A stretch of DNA of 64,000 nucleotides. It comes from Anthoceros angustus (lineage: Eukaryota > Streptophyta > Anthocerotopsida > Anthocerotales > Anthocerotaceae). Position numbers and translations under genes: made by a program. The stretch is from assembly GCA_010909165.1 (NCBI GenBank), contig MU008160.1, positions 558,001 to 622,000 of the forward strand, given 5' to 3'. Below, piece after piece: positions 44,124 to 55,500 of the stretch. The notes below the pieces were generated by a model. That model ran no database searches, had not been told where the DNA came from, and saw only the letters and a program-made list of their open reading frames with translations. Position 1 is the stretch's first letter, and the number at the start of each line of letters is the position of its first letter.

Positions 44124-45524
44124 TCAACCAGTGAGCCCTTTATCTCCATTCACAATAATTTCATCGGTGCAACCACTTGAAGGAGAAGGTGAATCACTAG
44201 GACTCGGACTTGGAGAGAAGGCATCAGACGAAGAACTCTCACATTGACATGGCTCAGATGCAACGGGATAATCATCACTTGGCACGGGATTATCATATGG
44301 GGTGCTAGGCCGGGCGGGCGGTGCAGACCCAGACCGGCTGGACCGCTCGCTACTTGGACTACTCGGACTATTTCCGCCGCTTATCGTAATATTCCAATTA
44401 TATTGTACAGTGGTGTTGCATAGACCTTGTATGCTACTACTACCAGCAAGAGTAATAGGTCCCGATCCTTTGAAATACCATGTAGCCAGAATATCAAAAA
44501 TTTTTGCTGCTAAATGATATGGATCCCACCATATGAAATTCTTAGAATCCTGACAATATCTTGTCCCTTTTCTACAAGGAGTATTCCCATCACCACAACA
44601 TGCTTTTGTAGAATGTTGAAATCCATACTTTGAAGGATGGTGAATAATCTCATTAGTCGCGTGAAGAGTTGGAAGAATAACATATCGAGCTTCTGTAAGT
44701 CTATGATGAAAAATTTTATGGAGTTCAGCATTCATCTTCTCATTGTAGGTATGAATATGGTTATTGACTTCTCTATTGCATCGAGATGAATTAGTGGCAT
44801 GAATAACCGAAGGTGCACACCCCAAGGATCCAATATCAGCTATGATAAACTTTCGTGCTCCTTGTTTATACAACTTGTGGATATTGTTCGTCATCCTCCG
44901 GATAAGAATTTTATGAAATCCTTTATCAGAAATGCGTCGTCTAGCAAGAATTCTCTGATGAAAGTCATCGGTACCTACATCAATATAGAATAATGAATGT
45001 GCTAGATGTCTTGCAACATCATGTCTTACATTACCACCCTCTTGCGCAAGTTGTTTAGCAAGAGCTGGCACCGCCTGTTCTTGAAACAATTCGACTTGAC
45101 GATGAAAAGATAAAACATGTCCATATTGTTTTCCTGTACCCTTTAACAATCCAGCTTTACCAGAAGCAAAACTCAAGCCTTCACGTTTTACAGCTTTTGG
45201 TGCATGAGACAAAAAAGGTTGGGGAAACTTATGATAACCAAGATGACTAGCAAAATAATCCAACAGAATGCGACCGTTACTAAATCTCCCTGTCGCCTTT
45301 CTTGAGTCAAACTCTTTTCCATAGGGATAGTAATTTGCCTTTGCATCTGTTTTTAATTGCAAATGATTATTGTTGCCTATATCTGCCAAGGAATCTCCAA
45401 AAGTATACAAAGAACCATTGTATCTATGAGAAGATGCATGCGTGGTTACAATGCTCATAAATGAGATACATAGGATAATCATTTGAATACTTGATGACAT
45501 ATTGAAGAATATTTTTCTCTCCAT
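44124..45524 (-). CDS. GDSL-type esterase/lipase, secreted, intronless, with Ser/Pro-rich tail
   Basis: GDSL enzymes hydrolyse acyl esters, usually outside the cell. The 466-residue frame starts with a signal-peptide-like stretch (about residues 9-31). Block I is TFGDSLADIGNNN, with the catalytic Ser at 45. Block II is GLSFASGKAGLLKGTG (116-131). Block III reads IDVGTDDF (181-188) where the family has GxND, so the oxyanion Asn is replaced by Asp. Block V has WWDPYHLAAK (332-341), with Asp334 and His337 completing the triad. A disulphide-rich stretch (CCGDGNTPC) precedes it. Residues about 385-466 form a Ser/Pro-rich tail that the family normally lacks. There are no introns, although plant GDSL genes usually have several, and codon use is AT-rich. 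It may be a retrocopy. The frame is intact. Confidence 0.88.
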   Translation of the reverse strand: MERKIFFNMSSSIQMIILCISFMSIVTTHASSHRYNGSLYTFGDSLADIGNNNHLQLKTDAKANYYPYGKEFDSRKATGRFSNGRILLDYFASHLGYHKFPQPFLSHAPKAVKREGLSFASGKAGLLKGTGKQYGHVLSFHRQVELFQEQAVPALAKQLAQEGGNVRHDVARHLAHSLFYIDVGTDDFHQRILARRRISDKGFHKILIRRMTNNIHKLYKQGARKFIIADIGSLGCAPSVIHATNSSRCNREVNNHIHTYNEKMNAELHKIFHHRLTEARYVILPTLHATNEIIHHPSKYGFQHSTKACCGDGNTPCRKGTRYCQDSKNFIWWDPYHLAAKIFDILATWYFKGSGPITLAGSSSIQGLCNTTVQYNWNITISGGNSPSSPSSERSSRSGSAPPARPSTPYDNPVPSDDYPVASEPCQCESSSSDAFSPSPSPSDSPSPSSGCTDEIIVNGDKGLTG

Positions 45525-48500
45525 CTTTTAAAGAAAACATCCAAAGAAAATTGTTAGGAAATTGAGGATTAGAAAACCAAAACATTGTAAGAAGAAAAAA
45601 AAGCCCTGATTGTGTACACACTAGCGATTTATGGGTTTCAAACATTTCTCAACACAAGGCTCTTACAACATCAACGACTCACCATCACCAAGCGTGTAGG
45701 CCACCACAACTACCTTGATACTTTTGATTATGCAGTATTAGACACTGTAAGAAGAAAGTTCTAATGCAAGAAATACAATCACCTTTTTTATAATGCAAAG
45801 AGGAGGGATTTCCAACTTAATTGGGTCTTATAAATTACCCAAAGGTAGACACTAATTCATAACCTCTTCTTATTAAGTTTCCATGTGGGGGTCTTATTTT
45901 GACCTCTTATACTTTAGTAAAAGTTCCGCAACCACTAACTAGTTGAATTGTTTATCAGTACGGGCCTAGGAATTTCCAAATTAATTGGGAGTTAAAAAAT
46001 ACTTGAGGATAGATAAGATTCTCAACCTCTTGTAATTTACTAAAGCTTTCTCCACCACTAACTAATTAAAGCACTAGCTACGAGCCAAGGAATTTCCAAC
46101 TTAATTGGAAGTTAATAAATACCTAGAAGTAGATATGATTCTAACCTTTTGTAATTTTCTTGACCACTAACTAGTTGAATTGTTAACTTCGGGCCTATGC
46201 TCGAAAGAGTTGTAGCCGTATTCGTTAACCCTATAATGGTCACCCCTTCCAACAAGGAACTTTAAAGTAAATAAGCTATGAACGTTTTTTTTCTTTTTAT
46301 CAATCTCGTAGCTTACTAGCAAATCCTCAAACATGCGCACTACCTTTTCTTCGTTCTCACATGAACCCATACAGCCATGCCTGCGAACCATCATCTTGCT
46401 TTCGCTATGCTTCTATGTACTTGAGGCATGTTTTTGTTGAGGCCATTCAACTTATGTTAAACCCTAGAACGCCTGGGGCTACTTTGGAGATATTTCATAG
46501 AAATCTTGTCATATTTTTTTTTTATTTTTAGTAATGAGCAGACATGCAGAATAAATCAAAGGTGAGGAAACCAACAAGGTATTCCACTACTCCGCCATCC
46601 ATTTAGGCCTCCTCAATTTGTGGGGAATGCAAATTGGAAGGAGATTCTCGATCTCGTTTCGTATCGAGGTCTAATTCAAGCATAGGTTAGGAATGCCAAC
46701 ATTGCAGTTTTAGGCTAGGCCAAAATATCAGTTTGCCAGGTATGGCTTAGTGGACCGCATACCAATGCCAAGGCATGGCCTTCTCCTCTCCTCACCCCTC
46801 TCTCCTTCACTGTGCCAATCCCGACCGGAACCGAGGGTGATGGGGAACTAATGCAAATCCGTCTTGGCAATGTTTCTCCCACAGGTTAAGTTTGAGAATT
46901 CGTTGGGAAAAGCAGGGAGCACGTGGCAATGAAGAAATTGTGGTGTTCTCAAGAACGAGAGTGGAATGCAGGGGCTGGGAATTGCAGAACTGGGACAAAC
47001 ATGCGGGAACGTCTGTATGAGAGCAACATGGTTGCAATGTTCCGATAAGAAATTATTGAGCAAGGCGGAAACTTGAATCAATTCACGTGGGCCCCAATTT
47101 CCCCTTGTGAGTCCACACCGCCATGGAGAGAAGGGGTGAGGAGAGAAGAAGAGCCATTGCTAGGTCGTACATGGCAAATTGATTTAGGCCCAGCTGCAGT
47201 TTAGAGTTTTCCTGGGCTTTGTTATCATCGCTCAATTCGAATAAAAGAAGACTTGTGAGCAAGGACATTGTTGACTTTCCAACAACTCCATGCTTGCCTT
47301 GATCTAAGCTTTGGATTCTTCAAACATTTTGAAAGGAACCTCTTCTAAGATTCTCTTGAGAAGGCTTAAATTGGCTTCGATTTGCTTTATGTATGACATC
47401 TATCCAGGGTAGCTAGATATAGTTGATCGGCACTGAGGAGATCCACTTATCATCCAAAAGCCGACGCATTTCGCTGAACCGTTCATTCACAAGGCCAAAA
47501 GAAACGTGCACGCTCTTCTTATTGCTGGGTACGCCATGGGACTAAGTTTTTATCCTTGCTAACCTCCCTCTAACTTGACATCTATCTAAGTGTCCTCTGA
47601 TCTCTGGGCACGAATGCAGATGAAAGATGAGCAATGTGCCTTGGGTATCCCATGGCACCATGGACCGGGTCTGGACCATATGGCACACCACCATGGTTGC
47701 CGCGAGCTCCGCCCTGTTGGTAAGACATGCTGCCCGTGGCATCTTCGCTGCTGTCTCCAGGATTTCGGGACAAAGTGCGGCATTGTGGAATTTTCCAGTA
47801 GGAGCGGGCTTTCTTTGCATCAGCCAATCGCTAGGTTCAGTTGATTCCCTTCACGGAGACTGGCTTGGCTAGACAGTGATTGCATTCCTTTTTGCTGACC
47901 AAGTTTGCATGGGAATATGCAACCTGGTGAACATGGGACCAGTCCACGCTATCTGCTGAGATCCCGTAGTGTTCAAGGGCAAATTACCTCGCCTGAGCGT
48001 GCATACGCACGAAGAAGGCAAGCAGCTGGGAGACAGTAGCAATTTCAAGGGGACATGGAGGCCAACATTCAAACTGACTCATCTCCTCTCGAACCGGCCA
48101 ATTGATCTCCTTCACATTTCATCAAGCATCAGTAGTTGTGAGGAGAGGGCCCGGTGCTCGCTATTTCCAGGGCAATCCAAGCGCCATTCTTGGGATAGTC
48201 CAAATTATCGGCCATGCCGGGCTCCAAGGCATTCACAAAGACAATCCAAGCGTGGCGGCGATCCCGGCTCGGCCATACTCGATATACTGGGGCGGTCCGG
48301 CTCAACTCCATTTGGCCTGTGGATCAATCCGAGATTGAGACACTATGGAGGGAGGAGGACCTCTAGCGCGCAGAAGGCCTACACAAACATTGCGGGACTT
48401 CATGTTGTTTGTCAACAGCATGATCAGCCGAGTGAAGTTCAAGCATGGAACGGCATATAAACCCGAGGTGCGTGACTTGATCTTTTCCACCTTCATGGCA

Positions 48501-49783
48501 ATGGGTCTTACACGGGACCTCTTGATGTCCACGGAATCACGATGTTTGCTTTCAATTCAAGAGAGAACATACGTATTGACCAAAAATGTAGAGGGAGCAA
48601 ACCTTCAGACCCCCAAGGCTACCTCTAGTGGCCACACGTATCCCACTGTCACTATGTACAATAGGTTTCGTCCTATAAGACGTATGTTTAACGTCCCATA
48701 AGACTTCTGTTTAACATGAAACCAGCTTCCAAGACACAAGTTCATACTTTCTCAAATATCCAAACCCCCTCACACAACTGGGCATCCTCAACTCACCCTC
48801 AAGCAGCAGCCACCATGAGATTCTTCATGCAGCGAGTCTCAATAGCTCTTCAACGGGCCCTCTCATCAATGATCCTCTACATAGCGATAGCAGATGACGC
48901 ATCCTCCTCTTCCTCCGTAGTCTACAGGCCTATGACATCGATTGGCGGTGACACCTTCAGTGACTTCGAGTAGGGAGCTCACTTCCCCTTCTGAAGAGGA
49001 CTCACTCTAAAAAGGAAGGGAGTCGTGAGGACTCACTTCCTCTTCAAAAGTATTTTAAAGAGTCCTCACTTCATTTTGCATGTTGAGGAGGAAGATTTTC
49101 GGAATACCATACTTGCTGTTGAAGATGATTTGTTTAGAGCCCCTCACTCCCTGTTGAGGAGGATTACTATTGAGTCCCTCACACGGTAAATCTCTTGATT
49201 CCTAAATCTCTTTGAAAAGCTCACCCTTGATCCCTCAATCCCGCACTCACACTATTGATCGAGCAATTTTAGAGAGTCCCTCGCCAATAGCCAGTGTAGT
49301 GGGTCTCGCCAAAGGGCAGTTTGTAGGTAGTGACCATTAGCGCCTGCGTTGTACGTGGATGAGATAATCATAAGCATATGATATAATTTTATATTATATT
49401 ATATCAAACTCGAAGGCTGGGGAGCCGCGGTACGCGCGGTTCTGCAGCCGCAACGCGCATAACCCTCCTGTCATGGTATCTGGCCATGGACTCCACGGCC
49501 GGACTCTGGAAGCTTCTCAAAACGATGCTTCGAGTTTCTTCGAGCTTGTTTATGGCCGTGTTTTCGGCAAGGCAAATGGGTCGATAGGAGGAGCAAAAGA
49601 ACAAAACGACCCAGAGGTCACGAATTGAGCTCCCTCATGGTTCGTTCCATTGTTCTTGAAAAAAATCCCCAAACTTTGGTCGAAAGTCTGGAATGGAGAC
49701 TCATGGTCCTCCTGGGTTAGGCAAGCACATTCAACCCCAAGAAAATAAGCAATGTTCTGTGGCGTACACACTTGGGCACACCC
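45525..49783. other. Long region without a recognisable gene
   Basis: It begins with the promoter side of the GDSL gene. Overlapping frames on both strands at 47540-48700 have no recognisable domain; the plus-strand frame at 48345-48701 is the most protein-like but unidentified. Positions 48960-49270 are rich in imperfect GAGGACTCACTTCC and CCCTCACT repeats, as in a decayed LTR. Near 49470 a CA followed by TGGTATCTGGCC could be an LTR end plus primer-binding site, but no element follows. The segment 49600-49690 resembles 42836-42890. Confidence 0.4.
45806..46190. repeat. Three imperfect repeats upstream of the GDSL gene
   Basis: Units start near 45806, 45969 and 46089. They share GGAATTTCCAACTTAATTGG, a TAGATA block, AACCTCTTGTAATTT and CCACTAACTAGTTGAATTG. 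The repeat lies 300-650 bp upstream of the GDSL start codon, so it could influence that promoter or simply be repeat debris. Confidence 0.75.
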
Positions 49784-52700
49784 TCACGGTCGACCCTTGC
49801 AACTACAACAACCATTTGCGAATCGATGCACCCGGTACCCATCCCGTACAACAATGTCCCTCTGTTCAAGCCTTGACATGATCTCCGTGGAACTGTGACA
49901 GTCGCTGCACATGCGTAGATTCTTCGTTACCACCAGAGGGGTCCCACTTGGAGTGCTCAACAGACCAAACGCCAGAGCTAGCTTCTCAGCATGCCCACAA
50001 AGCGCGTCTTCCTTTTCCTTCTCACAAAGTGGCTTCAACACCAACTTTGTGTGAGGTACGTGGCCTCCTTCCTGCTTCAGACGTGCATTCGTGCTCTCTA
50101 CCTTTAACGCAATATCCTCTCTTCTTTCTCCCACCAGAAATCTGTGTACCTGCTTATCCACTTCAATGGTCGCCACTGCAGGTAACTTGTTAGCTCCTGC
50201 TGCTCTTCTCTGCGTTTCAATCCTGTCCACATCGGCCCACATACCTGCATCTGCGTAGGCATTGGCCATGAGCACATATGCAGACGCCCGCTGAGGGTCC
50301 AGCCTAACAATGCTTTCAAAACACCACATCGCCCGCGGTATATCCCCGTGACTTTTGCAGGCATTCAACAAAGACCTCAAGCCCACAACATTACTTTGGC
50401 ACTCGCATAACATTAGCATTTTCTCAGCCTCATCTAAATGGCCCGCCCGCCCAAGAAGATCAATCATGCAATTGTAATGCTCAGTAGTTGGTTCGATGCC
50501 ATGCTGTTTAGCCATGGAATCAAAGTGCTTGCGACCTTCGTGGACCAGTCCCTCATGACTGCACGATGCTAAAAGGCAAGTAAAAGTAGCACCATCAGGC
50601 TGAACACCGGCAACTAACATCTCCTCAAAACAAGCCAGGGCTCTGTGACCATCATCACAAGTACCATACCCAGCTATCAGGGCATTCCATGTCACCACAT
50701 CCCTTGTGTTCATGCTGTCAAAAACCTGGCGTGCATCTTCCAGTTCACCACATTTTGCATACATGTCCACCAGGCTGGTGCCCACCACTACGTTATCTAG
50801 CAGCCTTCTTTCCACGATGTGTGAGTGCAGCTGCCTCCCCTTCTGTAAGGCACCAATCCTTCCACAGGCCTTCAGAAGGCAAACAAAAGTAACATTGTCC
50901 GCCAAATTGAGGCCTTCTTGATGCATTTCTTCATACACAAGAAGGGCTTCTAGGCCAAGCCCTTGCTGTGCATACCCAGCAATCAGAGCATTCCATGTCG
51001 CCACATTTTTTGGCCAAGCTGTCAAAACCTGGCGTGCATCTTCCAGTTCACCACATTTTGCATACATGTCCACCAGGCAGTTGCCCACCAAAACGTTATC
51101 CAGCAGTCCTTTTTCAACAATCAGGGAGTGCAGCTGCCTGCCCTTCTGTAAGGCACCAGTGCTTGCACAGGCCTTCAGAAGGCAAGCAAAAGTAACATGT
51201 CAGCCAAAATGAGGCCCTCCTGCTCCATTTGTCCATACACAAGCGCCTCTTCCGAGGCCCTTGCTGTGCATACCCAGCAATCAGGGCATTCCATGTCACC
51301 ACATCCTTTGTGGCCAAGCTGTCAAAAACCTGGCGTGCATCTTCCAGTTCACCACATTTTGCATACATGTCCACCAGGCAGTTGCCCAACACCACGTTAT
51401 CCAGCAATCCTCTTGCGACAATCTGTGAGTGCAGCTGCCTGCCCTTCTGCAAGGCAGATGTGCTTGCACAGGCCTTCAGAAGGCAAGCAAAAGTAACATG
51501 TCAGCCAAAATGAGGCCCTCCTGCTCCATTTGTCCATACACAAGCCTCTTGGCCGAGTCCTTGCTGTGCATACCCAATCAGGGCGGTCCATGTCACCACA
51601 TCCTTTGTGGCCATGCTGTCAAAACCTGGCGTGCATCCAGTTCACCACATTTTGCATACATGTCCACCAGGCAGTTGCCCACCACTACGTTATCCAGCAG
51701 TCCTCTTTGACAATCTGTGAGTGCAGCTGCCTGCCCTTCTGTAAGGCACCAGTGCTTGCACAGGCCTTCAGAAGGCAAAAGTAACATGGTCAGCCAAAAT
51801 GAGGCCTCCTGCTCCATTTGTCCATACACAACAAGCGCCTCTTTAGTCCTTGCTGTGCATACCCAGCAATCAGGGCATTCCATGTCACCACATCCTTTGT
51901 GGCCAAGCTGTCAAAAACCTGGCGTGCATCTTCCAGTTCACCACATTTTGCATACATGTCCACCAGGCAGTTGCCCAACACTACGTCATCCAGCAGTCCT
52001 CTTGACAATCTGTGAGTGCAGCTGCCCTTCTGTAAGGCACCAGTGCTTGCACAGGCCTTCAGAAGGCAAGCAAAAGTAACATGGTTGGCCAAAATCAGCC
52101 CCTCCTGCTCCATTTGTTTGTAAAGAACAAAGGCCTCATGTCCAAGTCCTTGCTGTGCATACCCAGCAATCAGGGCATTCCATGTCACCACATTCGCCAT
52201 GCTGTCAAAACCTGGCGTGCATCAGTTCACCACATTTTGCATACCCAGATATCAGGGCATTCCACGTCACCACATCTTTTGTGGCCATGCTGTCAAACAC
52301 CTGGCGTGCATCGTTCAGCTCGCCACATTTTGCATACATGTCCACTAAGCAGTTGCCAACAAACAAGTCAGGAGGAATGCCACTGTGCAACACATCACAG
52401 TGCACTTTTCTGCCAGATTCCAAGTCGGCGGCAAATGCACAAGCTTGAAGGGCAGCTACAAAGACGTGACCATTCGCCTTCACTCCTGACTTACGCATCT
52501 CGTGGTACAGTTGTAGGGCCTCATTCGGCTTCCCATGCTTAGCATATGCAGAGATTATCGAAAACCACATAAAAGCATCTGGTTTGCCCACCGTGGTGAA
52601 CACATCCATGGCCTCCTGCAGACTACCCCCACATGCATACATGCGCAAGATATGGTTCCCCAAGTATGCGTTCGACACGTACCCAAGTTTGACAGTGAGG

Positions 52701-53353
52701 TCATGAACTCGTCGCCCAACAACCAGATCCTTCTTAGCTGCACACTGTTTTAACACAGTGTAAAACAGAGACTGAGAAATAGGAGAATCTGTCTGCGCCA
52801 GAGATTCCAGGGCTCCAACGGCCTCAGAGAGCTTCCCCTGCTGACATAACATGCTCACTGTTCCAGCGGTTACGACGCCCATTTCAGATCCTGCATACCT
52901 TCCAGGTTCAGGCTCATCAGGAGAGCTCGAATCGGAAGGAGAGGCACCATGACCCATCTGCATATCCAAGGAAACAAGCTGCTCATCAACCCAAGCTGGC
53001 TTAAACATGTTGGTTAACCACAGGACCTCGCCGGACCCCCTACGCCGGAAGTCGGGCGAACGGGAGCTCTTCTTATCTCGTCTGTTGTCGCACCACATAG
53101 TAGGGTCCAGGAAAAATTGTTGCCACAAGTGCTCCTGCTCCTGGCGACGAACATCGGGGGAGAATCTGTCCCCAGTCACACATTTTCTCGGACGTGGAAG
53201 TGCTGGGCTCCTGACACTGCTGCAACTGGAGGCTTGGATGTTTGCCGGGGGTTGACTCCGTGAAGTGAGGTGACCAGGATCTCCTAGTAGAACCCGTGTA
53301 CACAGACCAATTTGTTGGGTCCACAACGGGTCCGGTTGCCAAACTGTGGCCAT
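49784..53353 (-). pseudogene. PPR-DYW protein with N-terminal PDF motif and GRP C-terminus; third copy, frameshifted in the middle
   Basis: This is the best preserved copy. One open frame runs from ATG 53353 to about 52205 (382 codons). It includes the PDF motif at about 53180-53010 (LWQQFFLDPTMWCDNRR, SPDF, GEVLWL) and the first PPR motifs (LFYTVLKQCAAKKDLVVGRR, NAYLGNHILRMYACGG). A second frame runs from 51091 to the stop at 49784 (435 codons), with PLS repeats, the E region and a DYW-type domain. The latter has HAEKLALAFGLL, CSDCH and the end CCSCKGRP. Between 51091 and 52205 several near-identical PLS units of about 300 bp carry deletions that change frame. Homology to the other copies ends close to the stop and just before the start. 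Such proteins act in plastid or mitochondrial RNA editing. A real gene with assembly errors remains possible. Confidence 0.85.
50691..52270 (-). repeat. Tandem array of PLS-triplet units (about 306 bp each) in the third PPR copy
   Basis: The GTCACCACAT marker recurs at 50691, 50997, 51295, 51592, 51884 and 52184, with an extra partial unit at 52265. Spacings are 306, 298, 297, 292 and 300. An intact P-L-S triplet of about 102 codons equals 306 bp, so most units show net losses of 6-14 bp. Units are nearly identical in sequence. The same array occurs in both palindrome arms. Confidence 0.85.
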
Positions 53354-54293
53354 CGTTCAGGGACCGCTGTCGGAACATGAGTCTAACAACAGACTATGGC
53401 AGGATGCCCAGGTACTGTGTATGACCACCCCGCCCTTTAGGAGAGTCAAGACGGATTTCTGTTGGGTACCCACTTCGAACGACACAACACAAACCAATTG
53501 AAACGTCATCTACCATGGTTGCCAAATGGCACCCAATCGGAGATACGGAGGGGGTGAGGAGTGCTTAACTAAAAAGTCCTTTAGGAGGGATGTTCAAGGC
53601 ACCCATGACTACGCACTGACGGACGTGAAGAGAAAGCTCGTTTTTAATAAATGGTGGCGTGATGGCCCCTTGCCGGTGCCGCCGACCTCGGCAGAACATG
53701 AGGCCATCGCGGTCACCGGAATCGGTGCTTATGCTTAATCGGCCGACCTATGCTTGAATAAGACCCCGATGGAAGACAAGAGTTTGGTAGAGCGAGAATC
53801 TCCTCCAAGTTGCAGTCCCCACATTGGAGGTCTTCGTGAATGTATGGCGGAGTGGAAGACCTTGTGGGTTTCCTTGCCTCCAGCTTGAGACTTGAGATGC
53901 ACCCTTCTCAGATTTTTCTGCGTGTCTGCTGCGTACTAAATATCAAAACACGTGTGACAGATTTCCATGAGGCCTTTCCGGGGTCAAATATATGTGGATG
54001 CCCTCAAGTTCTCAACATGCAGATGCAAGGGGAATGTGGAGACTTTATAAAAAGAACGAGACGAGAAATCCCATCTACCCCGAGGCGAATCCCTTCAAAC
54101 CTTCCTACACATTAACATGTTAGTTCTCACTTTTTGGTATACAAGATACAGATACACGCCTGTAATTGCGTAGTCTTACATGTCTTGTTAGAGTCATAAC
54201 TTTGACTGTTTTGGGAAGCTATCTTTACACCTGGATGCATTATCCCGTCAGCTTCAACAACTCAGTCTAAACCCACAGCACAAACCCGACATC
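53354..54293. other. Intergenic region; possible Copia leader
   Basis: No gene is recognisable. TGGTATACAAGA near 54135 resembles a degenerate Copia primer-binding site and would fit the plus-strand Copia gag that starts at 54294. No clear LTR is seen upstream. Confidence 0.35.
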
Positions 54294-55500
54294 ATGTCTG
54301 GAATGATATCATCCGGACTTGTGTTTACCTTTGAGTTGAAAGAGAAGGATCGTCTTAACGGCACTAGATACCCAGTATGGAGAGTGCGCATGAAATCAAC
54401 CTTACTACCTCGAGGAGTATGGAGCATTGTCGATGGCTCACGGAAGAAGCCAGACCCCAGTGCTATTCTGACTCCAACAACAGCTGAGATCGCACAATGG
54501 GAGCAGCATAACAGTATATCTATCGCCTTGCCCGTTGGGGGATTGGATGCTGACCTTGTGCTTGATATAGAGTATCTCACAGAAGCTTCTGCCATCTGGA
54601 ATCAGTTGGAGAAGACATATCAGGTCAATAATATGATGACACTCTGTGCTCCAAGGTAGGAGTTCTATGGCCTAAAAATGAGAGAAGGAGACAAAGTTGC
54701 AACATACACTAGCAAATTTCGCCATCTGAGACCGCAGATCACGTCGTTGATTGGAACTCAAATGTTGGAATTAGATGTTGTTGCCCAACTCTTGTCCAAT
54801 CTACCTCCTCCTTATCAGTCCTTTGTGACTAGCCAAAATGGTCCAATTTATAAGGCTAATGCCACTACTGCTTCTGCAAGTTCAAGTACAATCACCCTTC
54901 AAGAGGTAATTGGTGTTTTATACTAGGAAGAGCAGAGTCGATTGTTCTCTGCCAATACTCCTAAGAGTAAAACAGAGAAAGTGTTAGCTGCAAATTTCAG
55001 ACCAAATAAAGGAAAATTGAGAGGCAGATTTGGTTAGATCTGATCCTTCTCCGTCAACATCTTCAAAGCGACCGGGTAACTATAACTGGTGTGGTATTGC
55101 TGACCATTGGGCTAGAGAATGTAAGAAGAAGAAATCGGGAGAGCCTCAGTGGACTCCTAAAAGTACAGCAAGTGTAGCAATACAAGATAAGCACTCAGTT
55201 GACACCAAACCTTCTGTGAAGATACTGACAGTGTGTGTTGCTCATTCTGTATCTGAAGATGACAGATGGTACCTGGATTTTGGTGCCACCTCAGACATCT
55301 CTAAACACAAAGATCAATTTCATATGATTGATTTCCACACAACAGTTGCCAAAGTTCTTCTGGGTGATGAGCAAAATTCAAGGACATGGTACCTGTAAGT
55401 TCACTCTTCAAGATGGCTCTGTCCTTACTATTGAAGATGTGTTACATGTTCCAACTATGGCCAAGAATCTTTTGTCATTGAGTAGATTGATGTACCTTGG
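54294..55500 (+). pseudogene. Copia gag-protease remnant
   Basis: From ATG 54294 the frame reads KEKDRLNGTRYPVWRVRM and IWNQLEKTYQVNN, typical of Copia-type gag. It breaks at a stop at 54657, continues at 54678-54926 (EGDKVATYTSKFRHLRPQI, LLSNLPPPYQSFV), then breaks again. A zinc knuckle near 55080-55125 reads WCGIADHWAREC with Tyr where the first Cys should be. The protease region near 55265 reads WYLDFGATSDIS, with Phe replacing the Ser/Thr of the Asp-Ser/Thr-Gly active site. A shifted frame gives VLHVPTMAKNLLSLSRL. Homology ends near 55500 and no integrase or RT follows. Confidence 0.85.

Noticed and set aside
48129-48701. Overlapping open frames on both strands as a possible gene
   Set aside because: Neither strand gives a recognisable domain or splice structure. 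Left as unassigned.
49466-49771. Possible LTR end plus primer-binding site (CA then TGGTATCTGGCC) on the plus strand
   Set aside because: No LTR start, second LTR or gag frame was found, and the PPR copy begins soon after. The match is too short to call an element.
54130-54150. Possible primer-binding site TGGTATACAAGA upstream of the Copia gag
   Set aside because: It fits the position but differs from the initiator-tRNA complement at several bases and no LTR end precedes it. Noted in the intergenic entry only.
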